The notes: generated by a model from the letters alone, not told the origin. A DNA stretch of 64,000 nucleotides from Marmoricola sp. Leaf446 (GCF_001424755.1 NZ_LMRF01000001.1:770169-834168), one strand, 5' to 3'. Shown: positions 18,564 to 31,653, counted from the stretch's first letter. Translations and numbers: made by a program.

Positions 18564-18569
18564 TAGGGT
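18564..18569 (+). promoter_or_regulatory. -10 box of sepX/glpR, leaderless type
   Basis: TAGGGT 7 bases before the GTG start. Confidence 0.6.
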
Positions 18570-18576
18570 TCGGGTT

Positions 18577-19467
18577 GTGGACCTGTCAGCTGTGATCTTC
18601 GTGGTGCTCGCCCTCGCCTGGGCCGTCTACCTCATCCCCAAGGCCCTCGCCCACCACGACGAGGTGGCGGGGGAGCGGCTCGAGGAGGGCCACTCCGAGA
18701 AGGTCCGCGTGCTGACCCGTCGTCGCCGCCCCGTCGACGAGGCGGCCCCCGACGCCGTCGAGGAGGTCGAGACCGCGATCGAGGTCGAGCGCACCGACAC
18801 CGTCACGCGTCGCGCCGCTCCGGAGCTCAGCCCCACCGCTCGCGCCGCGCGCAACCGGCGTCGGGTGCTCGGTGGCCTGGTCACCGTGCTGCTCGCGGTC
18901 GTGGCGCTGGCCGGCTTCGCGGTCGCGCCGTGGTGGTCCGTCGCCGTCCCGGCGGTGGCGATCGTGGCCTTCCTGGTCGTCGCCCGGATGTCGGTGCGCC
19001 GGGCCCAGGCGCGCCGCACCCGCCCTGCGGACTCGTCGGCCCCCTCGGTCGAGCCCGTCGAGACCCCGGCCCGCGTCGAGACCCCCGCCCCCACGTCGTC
19101 GGTCGCGCCCCGCTCGTCGGTCGCGCCCCGCTCGTCGGTCGAGCCCGTCGAGACCCCCTCGCCGGCACCCGCCCCGATGTCCTACGAGGCCCTCGAGCTG
19201 CTGACCGACCCCGGCACCGGGCGCGAGCAGCGGGCCGAGCTCGAGGCCGCGCTGGCCGACGAGGGCTCGCTGTGGGACCCGCTTCCCCTCACCCTCCCGA
19301 CCTACGTGGGCAAGGCCACCGCCCGCCGCACCGTGCGCACCATCGAGCTGACCGGGATGACCAGCTCGGGCCACGACGACGCCGACACCGCGATCGCCCG
19401 GCAGGCCGACGAGGACGCCGACCGTGCGGCCTCGGAGGCGACCGACCGCAAGGTCGCCGGCGCCTGA
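18577..19467 (+). CDS. sepX: SepX/GlpR divisome membrane protein
   Basis: 296 residues from GTG. Short N-terminal membrane helix (DLSAVIFVVLALAWAVYLIPKAL), a cytoplasmic charged linker with LTRRRRPVDE, two adjacent helices at about residues 98-134 (VLGGLVTVLLAVVALAGFAV and VAVPAVAIVAFLVVA), then a disordered Ser/Val/Glu/Pro segment containing an 8-residue repeat (SSVAPR...) and an acidic C-terminal domain starting DPLPLTLPTYVGKATARRTVR. This architecture and position match the divisome protein SepX of Streptomyces and GlpR of Corynebacterium, the membrane receptor of Glp. Confidence 0.85.
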   Translation: MDLSAVIFVVLALAWAVYLIPKALAHHDEVAGERLEEGHSEKVRVLTRRRRPVDEAAPDAVEEVETAIEVERTDTVTRRAAPELSPTARAARNRRRVLGGLVTVLLAVVALAGFAVAPWWSVAVPAVAIVAFLVVARMSVRRAQARRTRPADSSAPSVEPVETPARVETPAPTSSVAPRSSVAPRSSVEPVETPSPAPAPMSYEALELLTDPGTGREQRAELEAALADEGSLWDPLPLTLPTYVGKATARRTVRTIELTGMTSSGHDDADTAIARQADEDADRAASEATDRKVAGA

Positions 19468-19533
19468 CCCGATTCGGGACCACGCCGGTCCCGGTGGTAA
19501 CTTTTCCCTCGCGCTCGTGCAGACGGGCGCTCC

Positions 19534-19608
<75 letters not shown>

Positions 19609-19611
19609 CGA

Positions 19612-19640
19612 GAAGCCGCAGGCCACTGGCCTGCGGCTTC
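19612..19640 (+). terminator. Hairpin terminator after tRNA-Ala
   Basis: GAAGCCGCAGGCC and its exact complement separated by 3 bases, beginning 5 bases after the tRNA. Confidence 0.9.
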
Positions 19641-19768
19641 GGTGCTTCCCGGGCGCTGCGGACACCGCCCGACGCAAGGACCGCCCCGTGCAGACGCTGC
19701 GTGAGGTCTGCCCGGGGCGGTCGTTGGGGCCGCTGTACCCGCCGCCCGCGACCTCATGCACCCCACCG

Positions 19769-19782
19769 GTGACCTGTGTCAC
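19769..19782. promoter_or_regulatory. CRP/GlxR-type site upstream of the GH16 gene
   Basis: GTGACCTGTGTCAC, that is GTGA-N6-TCAC, the core of the cAMP-receptor-protein consensus TGTGA-N6-TCACA; the outer T and A are G here. It lies about 50 bases before a TAGACT (19823-19828) that could be the -10 of the glucanase gene. Confidence 0.45.
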
Positions 19783-19901
19783 GGCCCCCGCCCACGGGAC
19801 GGACGGGTCTTGGCGGCGACCGTAGACTGCCCGCACGGGTCGTGAGCGCCGCTCGGCGCCACTCGACCACATGGTTCTTGCCAGACGGGGGTGGACAGGA
19901 C

Positions 19902-20771
19902 GTGCCAGCACTGCTGGAACGAGAGCCCTCGCCGGCTCCCGACGTCGACCGCCGACGGCGTCCGTGGCTCCCTCGCCTCCTGGTGGTGGTGACCGCCGTC
20001 CTGGTGGTCGTGCTCGTGGTGGTGACCGTGGTCTACCGCGACGTCACGTCGAGCCAGGAGCCCCCGCGCACCTTCAGCGACGACTTCGCGGCCGCCCAGC
20101 TGGCGTCGCAGTGGACGCGTGAGTCCAGCGACGGCTACGGGATCGAGACCTTCACCTCCGACGAGGACCTCGTGACGGTCGACGACGACGACCGTCTGGT
20201 GGTCTCGGCCAAGCGCAACGAGGACGGCTCGTGGCGCGGCGGCATGGTGAGCACGCGCAAGAGCTTCAAGCTCTCCAGCGGCACCGTCGAGGTGCGGGCG
20301 GCGCTGCCCACCGCGCAGGGGGCCTGGCCCGCGATCTGGCTGCACAACTCGGCCTACGGCGAGGCCGGTCCGGCCCGGGCCGAGATCGACATCATGGAGC
20401 TCTTCCCCGGCGGCGGCGACGGCGGACCCGGGTCCTACATGACCGTGCACGACTGGGTGCACAACGACCAGGGCACCTTCATGAAGCCCCCGCACGTCCC
20501 CTCCACCGACGGCCGGATGCACACCTGGAAGATCTCGTGGGACGCCACGGGGATCTCGCTGTGGATCGACGGCGAGCCGCAGGGCAAGATCACCGCCACC
20601 GAGTTCAACGCGCTCGGCAACGGCGCCGACTGGTCGGTGTTCACCAAGACCGACCAGTACCTCATCCTCAACATGGCCGTCGGCACCTCGTGGGGCGGCC
20701 CCGAGCCGACGCCCGACACCAACCGGCTCGACATGCTGGTCGACTGGGTCAAGATCCGCCGGGGCGACTGA
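19902..20771 (+). CDS. Membrane-anchored glycoside hydrolase family 16 (beta-glucanase-like)
   Basis: 289 residues from GTG. A proline/arginine cytosolic tail (RRRRPWLPR) and a Val-rich membrane helix (about 21-46) place the catalytic domain outside. The GH16 catalytic motif EIDIMEL (ExDxxE) is intact, preceded by GTVEVRAALPTAQGAWPAIWL and followed by HTWKISWDATGISLWIDG. Expected to cleave beta-1,3/1,4-glucans or related polymers. The start is uncertain: an in-frame GTG 60 bases earlier exists but adds unlikely sequence. Confidence 0.88.
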   Translation: MPALLEREPSPAPDVDRRRRPWLPRLLVVVTAVLVVVLVVVTVVYRDVTSSQEPPRTFSDDFAAAQLASQWTRESSDGYGIETFTSDEDLVTVDDDDRLVVSAKRNEDGSWRGGMVSTRKSFKLSSGTVEVRAALPTAQGAWPAIWLHNSAYGEAGPARAEIDIMELFPGGGDGGPGSYMTVHDWVHNDQGTFMKPPHVPSTDGRMHTWKISWDATGISLWIDGEPQGKITATEFNALGNGADWSVFTKTDQYLILNMAVGTSWGGPEPTPDTNRLDMLVDWVKIRRGD

Positions 20772-20879
20772 CCCCGACCGTTCCGTCCTCCCGGCTCCGG
20801 GTGTGTCGTGCGCCACGGACGGGTACGGCGCCACCACGCCGGTCCGCTCGGGCCGTCGGCGTCGAGCCCAGGGGGCGTC

Positions 20880-22301
20880 ATGACCCAGACCGAGGACCGC
20901 AGCGAGGCGCAGGAGGGTGCGCTCAACGGGCTGATGCTGGTGGTGGCCGTCGTCTCGGCCGTGAGCGGGCTGCTCTACGGCTACGACACCGGCATCATCT
21001 CCGGCGCGCTGCTGCAGATCTCCGAGGAGTTCTCGCTCGGCAACGGCCTCGAGCAGTTCATCGCCGCCGGCATCCTGGCGGGCGCGGTGATCGGTGCGCT
21101 CGGGGGCAGCTTCCTGTCCGAGCGCTGGGGTCGCCACCGCACCATCCTGCTGATCTGCGTCCTCTTCGTCGCCGGGAGCCTGCTCTGTGCGATCTCGCCC
21201 AGCCCGGTGCTGCTGGCGCTGGCGCGGGTGCTCCTGGGCGTCGCGGTCGGTGGGGCCACCCAGACCGTCCCGATGTACGTCGCCGAGATGGCGCCGGCGC
21301 GGCTGCGCGGCCGCCTGGTGCTGTGCTTCCAGCTGGCGATCGGTGTCGGCATCGTCATCTCCACCCTCGTCGGTGCCACCGAGCTCGTCGACTGGCGGGT
21401 GTCGATCGGCGCGGCCGCCGTACCCGCCCTGCTCATGCTGCTGCTCCAGCTGCGCCTGCCCGAGAGCCCCCGCTGGCTCGTTAAGCAGGGCCGCCGCGAG
21501 GAGGCCGAGACGGTGCTGCGCCGGGTCCGGCCCGACGGCTACCCGATCGACCGCGAGCTCGAGGAGATCGTCGAGCTCGAGGAGCGCAAGGCCGAGACGA
21601 AGGCGCGCGACCGCGGGTGGAGCGGGCTGAAGCGACCCTGGGTGCGGCCCGCCCTGCTGGTCGGCTGCGGTATCGCAGCGCTGACCCAGCTGTCCGGGAT
21701 CGAGATGATCATCTACTACGCCCCGACGATCCTGACCGACAACGGGTTCAGCACCACCGCCGCGCTGCGGGTCAGCGTCGCGCTGGGCGTGACCTACCTG
21801 CTGGCGCAGGTGGTCGGCCTCATGATCGTCGACCGCGTCGGTCGCCGGCGGCTGACCCTGGTCATGGTGCCCGGGGCGGCACTGAGCCTGTTCGTGCTGG
21901 GCGCGTTCTTCGTCACCGGCAATGCCGGGAAGGACAACATCCCGTTCATCGTCACCTGTCTGATCGTCTTCATGCTGTTCAACGCCGGTGGCCTGCAGCT
22001 GATGGGCTGGCTCACCGGCTCCGAGATCTACCCGCTCGCCGTCCGTGGGGCCGGGACGGCCGTGCAGTCGGCCACCCTCTGGGGCACCAACCTGCTGATC
22101 ACGCTGACGCTGCTGACGATGATCGAGCTGCTCGGGGTGGGCCAGGTGTTCTGGCTCTACGGGCTGTTCAACGTGGCGGCGTGGGTGTTCGTGTGGCGGT
22201 TGATGCCCGAGCTGACCGGCCACAGCCTGGAGGACATCGAGTCCCACCTGGCCGAGGGTCGCTTCACGCCGGCCGACTTCGCGGAGCGTCGTACGGCCTG
22301 A
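20880..22301 (+). CDS. MFS sugar transporter (sugar porter family)
   Basis: 473 residues, about 12 membrane helices. Sugar-porter signatures: GYDTGIISGALL in helix 1, ERWGRHRT after helix 2, the PESPRWL motif after helix 6, QLSGIEMIIYYAP in helix 7 and VDRVGRRRL after helix 8. Likely a proton-coupled monosaccharide importer. The adjacent GH16 enzyme could supply sugar, but the two genes are separated by 108 bases and co-function is inference. Start has AGGGGGCG upstream. Confidence 0.93.
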   Translation: MTQTEDRSEAQEGALNGLMLVVAVVSAVSGLLYGYDTGIISGALLQISEEFSLGNGLEQFIAAGILAGAVIGALGGSFLSERWGRHRTILLICVLFVAGSLLCAISPSPVLLALARVLLGVAVGGATQTVPMYVAEMAPARLRGRLVLCFQLAIGVGIVISTLVGATELVDWRVSIGAAAVPALLMLLLQLRLPESPRWLVKQGRREEAETVLRRVRPDGYPIDRELEEIVELEERKAETKARDRGWSGLKRPWVRPALLVGCGIAALTQLSGIEMIIYYAPTILTDNGFSTTAALRVSVALGVTYLLAQVVGLMIVDRVGRRRLTLVMVPGAALSLFVLGAFFVTGNAGKDNIPFIVTCLIVFMLFNAGGLQLMGWLTGSEIYPLAVRGAGTAVQSATLWGTNLLITLTLLTMIELLGVGQVFWLYGLFNVAAWVFVWRLMPELTGHSLEDIESHLAEGRFTPADFAERRTA

Positions 22302-22313
22302 GGGGGCGCCGCC

Positions 22314-22319
22314 TATGTT
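22314..22319 (+). promoter_or_regulatory. -10 box of the following membrane protein gene, leaderless type
   Basis: TATGTT 6 bases before the GTG start. Confidence 0.55.
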
Positions 22320-22325
22320 CGGGGC

Positions 22326-22943
22326 GTGGCGACGACGACGCAGGACGCAGGCTCCCGCACCAGCGTGCGGTGGGCGGGGCCGGTGACCGCCGGGGTGCTC
22401 AGCGCCCTGCCCGGCGTGACCCTCATGGCGGCGGGGTGGTTCCACCCCGAGAACCTGGACGAGACGACGGCGCACCGGTGGTGGACGCTGCACGTGCCCG
22501 GGATGCTGGTCTTTCCGCTGGTCGGCCTCGCCCTGATGTGGCTGTTCAAGGGCCGCCGCGACCCCGTGGCCGTGGTCGCGGTGCTCGCGTCCTTCGTCTA
22601 CGCGATCTTCTACAACGCCCTGGACATCCTCAGCGGCATCGGGGCGGGGTGGGTGACCTCGCGGCTGCCGTCCGGGGCGCCGCGGCCCGACGAGGTGCGG
22701 TCGATCTTCGCGCTCGGCACGCCGCTCGGCGAGATCGGCTCGTGGGCGTTGCTGCTCGCGGCCGTGGTCGTGGCGGGCGACTTCCTGGTGCGTCGTCGGC
22801 TCGCCGCTCTGCCCGCGGTGCTGCTGCTCCCCGGCGCCTGGCTGGTGCACACCGACCACATCTACTGGCCGGGCGGGGCGCTGGGGATGGGGCTCGTCGG
22901 CGTCGCGACGGGCTACCTCGCCTGGCTGGACCGACGCGGCTGA
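22326..22943 (+). CDS. Multi-pass membrane protein of unknown function
   Basis: 205 residues from GTG, with about six hydrophobic helices: GVLSALPGVTLMAAGWF, HVPGMLVFPLVGLALMWLF, PVAVVAVLASFVYAIFYNAL, SWALLLAAVVVAGDFLV, a Leu/Ala stretch and GLVGVATGYLAWL. I do not recognise a family. The WWTLHVPGM and FYNALDILSGIGAGW phrases might help a profile search. Leaderless start. Confidence 0.7.
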   Translation: MATTTQDAGSRTSVRWAGPVTAGVLSALPGVTLMAAGWFHPENLDETTAHRWWTLHVPGMLVFPLVGLALMWLFKGRRDPVAVVAVLASFVYAIFYNALDILSGIGAGWVTSRLPSGAPRPDEVRSIFALGTPLGEIGSWALLLAAVVVAGDFLVRRRLAALPAVLLLPGAWLVHTDHIYWPGGALGMGLVGVATGYLAWLDRRG

Positions 22944-23050
22944 ACGACCCACTCGTCGGGCCCGGTTGTCAACTCCGGGGGTCCGAGCGGATCTTCTGAT
23001 CTAGTCCAGATGAACTATGTCCGAATTCCTGGAGATGCCCTACGGTGGGG

Positions 23051-23062
23051 GAACAGTTGTTC
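23051..23062. promoter_or_regulatory. Possible LexA (SOS) box core
   Basis: GAAC-AGTT-GTTC, the GAAC-N4-GTTC core of the actinobacterial SOS box TCGAAC-N4-GTTCGA. The flanking two bases on each side (GG and AC) do not match. It lies just after a TACGGT (23041-23046) and 24 bases before the start of the small membrane protein. Confidence 0.35.
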
Positions 23063-23086
23063 ACCGAGGTACCTGGGAGGGGCACC

Positions 23087-23269
23087 ATGGGAGCAGTCGC
23101 ACCGCTGTCGGTCCTGCTGGTCGGGTTGGTCGGCCTCGCGATCGTCGCGCTCGCCGTGGCCCGGATCGCGCTGCTGGAGCGTCGTCTCCGGATGGTCGAG
23201 CCGACCCCGCTCACGCCCGCGACCAGCGACGCCGAGCCCTGGACGCTGCCCGGCACCGCCGTCGCCTGA
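23087..23269 (+). CDS. Small single-helix membrane protein (60 residues)
   Basis: Begins MGAVAPLSVLLVGLVGLAIVAL, one N-terminal membrane helix, then a basic juxtamembrane ARIALLERRLRMVE and a short Pro/Thr tail. GGGAGG lies 5 bases before the ATG. Function unknown. Its size and layout are like those of small SOS-induced division inhibitors of other actinobacteria, and a LexA-like core precedes it, but this is only suggestive. Its stop is 4 bases from the end of the converging mannosyltransferase gene. Confidence 0.6.
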   Translation: MGAVAPLSVLLVGLVGLAIVALAVARIALLERRLRMVEPTPLTPATSDAEPWTLPGTAVA

Positions 23270-23273
23270 GGCG

Positions 23274-24911
23274 CTAGATCCAGCGGCGGAACCACATCCG
23301 CTGCAGCCACTGCGCGTTGGTGAGCAGCTCGTCGGTCCACACGGGCCAGAAGAAGACGAACGCCACCACCGTGAGTGCCAGCACGACACCGGCCACCGAG
23401 CCGGCCAGCAGCCGTCGGGTCCGTGACGAGGCCGGCCCGCCGGCGATCCCGCCCACGAGCAGGGTCAGGGCGAGCACCAGGAACGGCAGGCTGGCCGAGG
23501 AGTAGTAGCTGAAGATCGGCCGGTCGGCGTAGCGGAACCACGGCAGCCACGTGGCGGCGAGCCCGACCAGGACGAGCCCGTGGCGCCAGTCGCGTCGCAG
23601 CAGGCCGGCCACCACCGACCACAGCGCCGCCGCGGTGCCCGCCCACCACACCACCGGGTTGCCCAGCAGCAGCACCTGCCGCAGGCAGGTCGATCCCGCG
23701 ACCGCCGTGCACCCCTGCTCGCCCGGGGCGATGTCGAGCTCGGTGGAGATGCCGACGGGCCGGTTGAGCACGAACCAGCCCCACGGGCTGGACTGGTAGG
23801 CGTGGGTGCTGTCGTCGAGGAACCGGGTGTGGAAGGAGTAGACGTCGCGGTGGTAGTGCCACAGCGACTGCAGCGACTGCCACAGCTCGGGGAAGAACCC
23901 GGTGGCGTCCTGCTCCAGGTAGCTGCCCCAGTAGGGGCCGTACTGCGTGTCCGAGAGCGCCCGCTCGTAGGCGTCGGCGTGCAGCAGCCAGCCGGTCCAG
24001 CTGAGCACGTAGAGCACGAACGGCAGCAGCACGACGTACGCCAGGGCGGGGGTCGCGTCAATGACCGCGGACCTGGCCACCGCCCAGCGGACCCCGAAGG
24101 AGCGCCGGGCGCCGGCGTCCCAGAGCCACATGGTCAGCCCGAAGGCCGCCAGCACGAACAGCGCAGTCCACTTGGTCGAGATCGCCGCGCCCCAGCACAG
24201 CCCGGCCGCCAGCCGCCACGGCCGCCAGAGCAGCCGCGGTCCCCAGGCGTTGGCCGCCAGCCGGGTCCCGCCGACCAGGTCGGCCATCCGCGAGCGCGTC
24301 CAGTCGCGGTCGGCGACCGTGCACGCGACCGCGCACAGGATGAAGAAGGCCAGGTAGACGTCGAGCAGCGCCAGCCGGGAGAGCACGAAGTGCTGGCCGT
24401 CCAGGCACAGCAGCAGGCCGGCGAGGACGCCCAGCGCGGTGGACCGGGTCAGCCGGCGGGCCAGGCGCACCATCACCAGGACCATCAGCGCGCCGACCAC
24501 GGCCGAGGAGACCCGCCAGCCGAAGGGCGTCATCCCGAAGGCCGACTCCCCGAGCGCGATCAGCCACTTGCCCAGCTCGGGGTGCACCACCATCGACGGG
24601 TCGCCGGTCCACAGCCCGGTGGTCTGGCCGCCGAGGATGGCCTGGTCGGCGTCCTGGACGTAGGTCTGCACGTAGCCGAAGTGGCGCAGCGACCACGCGT
24701 CCTTGGCGTAGTAGGTCTCGTCGAAGGCGAACGCCCTGGGGTTGCCCAGGTCCCACAGCCGCAGCGCGAGCGCCAGCGCGAAGACGCCGAGCGCCGCCAC
24801 CCAGCCCCGCACCCGGTCCGAGCCCGGCAGCCGCGCCCGCGAGGGAGCCGTCGGGAGCCGCTCGCCGCGCGGCGTCGCGGACAGCGTCGTACGGCGCTCG
24901 AGGAGGCTCAC
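23274..24911 (-). CDS. pmt: Protein O-mannosyltransferase (PMT family)
   Basis: 545 residues, about 11 membrane helices, GT39 fold. The first extracytoplasmic loop carries the catalytic acidic pair in AFDETYYAKDAWSLRHFGY, followed by DPSMVVHPELGKWLIALGE; LCLDGQHFVLSRLALLDVYLAFF is another family block. Transfers mannose from polyprenyl-phosphate-mannose to secreted proteins. GTG start is chosen because the upstream in-frame region is antisense to rsmI. It diverges from rsmI with 34 bases between starts, as in mycobacteria and corynebacteria. Confidence 0.95.
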   Translation of the reverse strand: MSLLERRTTLSATPRGERLPTAPSRARLPGSDRVRGWVAALGVFALALALRLWDLGNPRAFAFDETYYAKDAWSLRHFGYVQTYVQDADQAILGGQTTGLWTGDPSMVVHPELGKWLIALGESAFGMTPFGWRVSSAVVGALMVLVMVRLARRLTRSTALGVLAGLLLCLDGQHFVLSRLALLDVYLAFFILCAVACTVADRDWTRSRMADLVGGTRLAANAWGPRLLWRPWRLAAGLCWGAAISTKWTALFVLAAFGLTMWLWDAGARRSFGVRWAVARSAVIDATPALAYVVLLPFVLYVLSWTGWLLHADAYERALSDTQYGPYWGSYLEQDATGFFPELWQSLQSLWHYHRDVYSFHTRFLDDSTHAYQSSPWGWFVLNRPVGISTELDIAPGEQGCTAVAGSTCLRQVLLLGNPVVWWAGTAAALWSVVAGLLRRDWRHGLVLVGLAATWLPWFRYADRPIFSYYSSASLPFLVLALTLLVGGIAGGPASSRTRRLLAGSVAGVVLALTVVAFVFFWPVWTDELLTNAQWLQRMWFRRWI

Positions 24912-24945
24912 GCTGCCCGAGGATACGGCTGCGATGATCGGGGAC

Positions 24946-25805
24946 ATGAGCGATCCGCGCGAGTCCTCCCACCTGGCCGGGGGCGGCGTGCTGGTCCTGG
25001 CCGGCACCCCGATCGGCCGCCCCGAGGACGCCTCGCCGCGGCTGGCGACCGAGCTGCGCGGCGCCGACGTGGTCGCCGCCGAGGACACCCGGCGGCTGCG
25101 GCGCCTGGCCGGTGACCTGGGCGTGGAGATCCCCGGGCGGGTCGTGTCCTACTTCGAGGGCAACGAGCACCTGCGCACCGACGCCCTGGTCGAGGCCCTG
25201 GTGGCCGGCGAGCGGGTCGTGCTGGTGACCGACGCGGGCATGCCGAGCGTCTCGGACCCCGGCTACCGCCTCGTCGCCGCCGCGATCGAGCGCGACGTGA
25301 CGGTGACCAGCCTGCCCGGCCCCTCGGCGGTGCTGACCGCGCTGGCGGTCTCGGGACTGCCGGTCGACCGGTTCTGCTTCGAGGGGTTCCTGCCGCGCAA
25401 GGCCGGTGAGCGGCTCCGGCGGCTGCAGGCGATGGCCGACGAGGAGCGCACGCTGGTCTTCTTCGAGGCCCCGCACCGCACCGCCGCCGCGCTGGGGGCG
25501 CTGGCCGAGGCGTTCGGCGACGACCGCCGGGCGGTGGTGTGCCGCGAGCTGACCAAGACCCACGAGGAGGTACGCCGCGGCACGCTGGCCGAGCTGGTCG
25601 CCTGGGCCGCCGACGGCGTGCGCGGCGAGGTCACGCTGGTCGTCGAGGGCGCCGAGCCGCCCGAGGCGGTCTCCGACCCGGTCGCGCTCGCCGCGCTGGT
25701 GGCGGCCGAGGAGCTCGTCGGGGTGCCGCGCAAGCAGGCGATCGGCGACGTGGCGCGACGCTCCGGGGTGCCCAAGCGCCTCGTGTACGACGCGGTGCAC
25801 CGCCC

Positions 25806-25809
<4 letters not shown>
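24946..25809 (+). CDS. rsmI: RsmI, 16S rRNA (cytidine-1402-2'-O)-methyltransferase
   Basis: 287 residues. VLVLAGTPIGRPEDASPRL, VAAEDTRRLRRL, LVTDAGMPSVSDPGYRLV, SLPGPSAVLTALAVSGLP and FFEAPHRT are the consecutive tetrapyrrole-methylase-fold motifs of RsmI. An ATG 12 bases upstream is a possible alternative start. Overlaps tatD by GTGA. Confidence 0.96.
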
Positions 25810-28014
<2,205 letters not shown>

Positions 28015-28021
28015 CGGCCTC

Positions 28022-28027
28022 TACGCT
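28022..28027 (+). promoter_or_regulatory. -10 box of rsmA, leaderless type
   Basis: TACGCT 7 bases before the rsmA GTG, only 7 bases after the rpfB stop. Confidence 0.5.
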
Positions 28028-28034
28028 CGTCCCC

Positions 28035-28934
28035 GTGACGACTCCTTCTGCCGGACCGAGCCTGCTCGGTCCGGCAGAAGTGCGTCTGCTGGCCGGCCGG
28101 CTCGACCTGCGCCCCACCAAGCAGCGTGGGCAGAACTTCGTCATCGACCCCAACACGGTGCGCCGCATCGTGCGCGACTCCGGCATCGGCCCCGACGACG
28201 TGGTCCTCGAGGTCGGCCCCGGCCTGGGGTCGCTGACCCTGGCGCTGCTGGCGGTGGCGCGACGCGTGGTCGCCGTCGAGGTCGACCCGCTGCTGGCCGC
28301 CGAGCTGCCCGCCACCGTCGCGGAGCGCGCGCCCGACCAGGTCGCCGCCTTCGAGGTGGTGCTCGCCGACGCCCTGCGCATCGCCGAGGTGCCCGGTCCG
28401 GCGCCGACCGCGCTGGTGGCCAACCTGCCCTACAACGTGTCGGTGCCGGTGCTGCTGCACCTGCTCGGCCTGCTGCCCTCGCTCGAGCGCGGCCTGGTGA
28501 TGGTGCAGTCCGAGGTGGCCGACCGGCTCGCGGCCCGTCCGGGATCGAAGGTCTACGGCGTGCCGTCGGTCAAGGCGTCGTGGTACGCCGAGGTCCGTCG
28601 CGCCGGCGCCGTGGGCCGCAACGTCTTCTGGCCCGCCCCCAACGTCGACTCCGGGCTGGTCGCCTGGAGCCGGCGCGAGCCCCCGGCCACCTCGGTGTCG
28701 CGCCGCGAGGTCTTCACCGTCGTCGACGCCGGGTTCGCCCACCGCCGCAAGGCGCTGCGCGCGTCGCTGCGCGAGCTGGCCGGCTCGGCCGAGGCCTCGG
28801 GCGCCGCGCTGGCCGCGGCCGGTATCGACCCGCTGACCCGCGGGGAGCAGCTGGTGCTGACCGACTTCGTGCGCCTGACCGAGGCGCTCGTCGAGGTCAC
28901 CGGGCACCCGGTCGTCGCGGGGGAGGGCCGATGA
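28035..28934 (+). CDS. rsmA: RsmA/KsgA, 16S rRNA dimethyladenosine transferase
   Basis: 299 residues. [22 protein letters not shown], the SAM-binding [25 protein letters not shown] and the catalytic [17 protein letters not shown] (NLPY) identify KsgA, which dimethylates A1518/A1519. [12 protein letters not shown] near residue 11 is family-conserved, so the GTG at the cited start, rather than the one at 28080, is right. A perfect 16-bp hairpin sits inside codons 4-16. Overlaps ispE by ATGA. Confidence 0.95.
   Translation: MTTPSAGPSLLGPAEVRLLAGRLDLRPTKQRGQNFVIDPNTVRRIVRDSGIGPDDVVLEVGPGLGSLTLALLAVARRVVAVEVDPLLAAELPATVAERAPDQVAAFEVVLADALRIAEVPGPAPTALVANLPYNVSVPVLLHLLGLLPSLERGLVMVQSEVADRLAARPGSKVYGVPSVKASWYAEVRRAGAVGRNVFWPAPNVDSGLVAWSRREPPATSVSRREVFTVVDAGFAHRRKALRASLRELAGSAEASGAALAAAGIDPLTRGEQLVLTDFVRLTEALVEVTGHPVVAGEGR
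28045..28080 (+). repeat. Perfect 16-bp inverted repeat inside the rsmA start region
   Basis: CTTCTGCCGGACCGAG, loop CCTG, and the exact complement. If rsmA is transcribed leaderless from 28035 the hairpin begins about 10 bases into the mRNA; transcripts reading through from rpfB would also form it. Confidence 0.9.
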
Positions 28935-29844
28935 GGCCCGCGCCGGTGACCGTCCGGGCCGCGGCCAAGGTCAACCTCGTGCTCTCGGTCGCGCGACCGC
29001 GCTCCGACGGGATGCACCCGCTCGACACCGTCTACCAGGCGATCAGCCTCTACGACGACGTCCGCGCCTCGCCCGCCGAGGAGTGGGAGGTCGGCGTCAC
29101 CCCGGTCGGCGGGGTGGACTGCTCCGGCGTACCCCTCGACGAGGGCAACCTCGCCGTCCGTGCCGGGCAGCTGCTCGCCGCCCACCACGGCCTCGACCGG
29201 GCCGCGCGGCTCGACATCGACAAGGGCATCCCGGTGGCCGGCGGGCTCGCCGGTGGCAGCGCCGACGCCGCCGCGGCCCTGGTGGCGCTGGACCGGATGT
29301 GGCACCTGCACACCTCCGACGACGACCTGCTCGACCTGGCCGCCCAGCTGGGCAGCGACGTGCCGTTCGCGCTGCTCGGCGGCACCGCCCACGGCGGCGG
29401 CCGCGGCGAGCAGGTCACCCCGCTCGAGGACACCGGCGACCACTGGTGGGTCGTGGTGCCCGATGCGGGCGGGCTGTCGACACCGGCGGTCTACCGCGAG
29501 CACGACCGGGTGCGCCCCGACGCCCCCGAGACCCCGCCCGCGAGCCACGCGCTGCTGGCGGCGCTCGCCGACGGCGACCACGCGGCGCTCGCCGCGGCCC
29601 TGCACAACGACCTGGAAGGACCCGCGGTGAGCCTGCGACCCGAGCTCGGCGAGCGACTGGCGCTCGTCCGTGCCCACCACGAGGGCGCGGTGCTGCTCTC
29701 CGGCTCCGGTCCGACCGTGCTGGCGCTCTCGAGCACCCACGAGGGGGCGACGCAGACCCGGCGCGCCCTGCTGGAGGCCGGCGTGCCGGTCGTCCACGTC
29801 GCCACCGGCCCCGTCGCCGGCGCCCACGTCGTCGAGCTCGTCGG

Positions 29845-29848
<4 letters not shown>
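28931..29848 (+). CDS. ispE: IspE, 4-diphosphocytidyl-2-C-methyl-D-erythritol kinase
   Basis: 305 residues of the GHMP kinase fold. [13 protein letters not shown] at the N-terminus, the glycine-rich phosphate loop [40 protein letters not shown] and [12 protein letters not shown] near the C-terminus. Fourth step of the MEP isoprenoid pathway. ATGA overlaps with both neighbours couple it to rsmA and the ABC-F gene. Confidence 0.96.

Positions 29849-31653
<1,805 letters not shown>

Noticed and set aside
19779-22952. A 1000-codon minus-strand open frame opposite the GH16 and sugar transporter genes
   Set aside because: Low-complexity Gln/Asp/Arg/Pro composition typical of an antisense shadow; both plus-strand genes are certain.
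28080-28082. GTG after the hairpin as the rsmA start
   Set aside because: LLGPAE just before it is conserved in actinobacterial KsgA, and no ribosome-binding site can lie in the hairpin arm.
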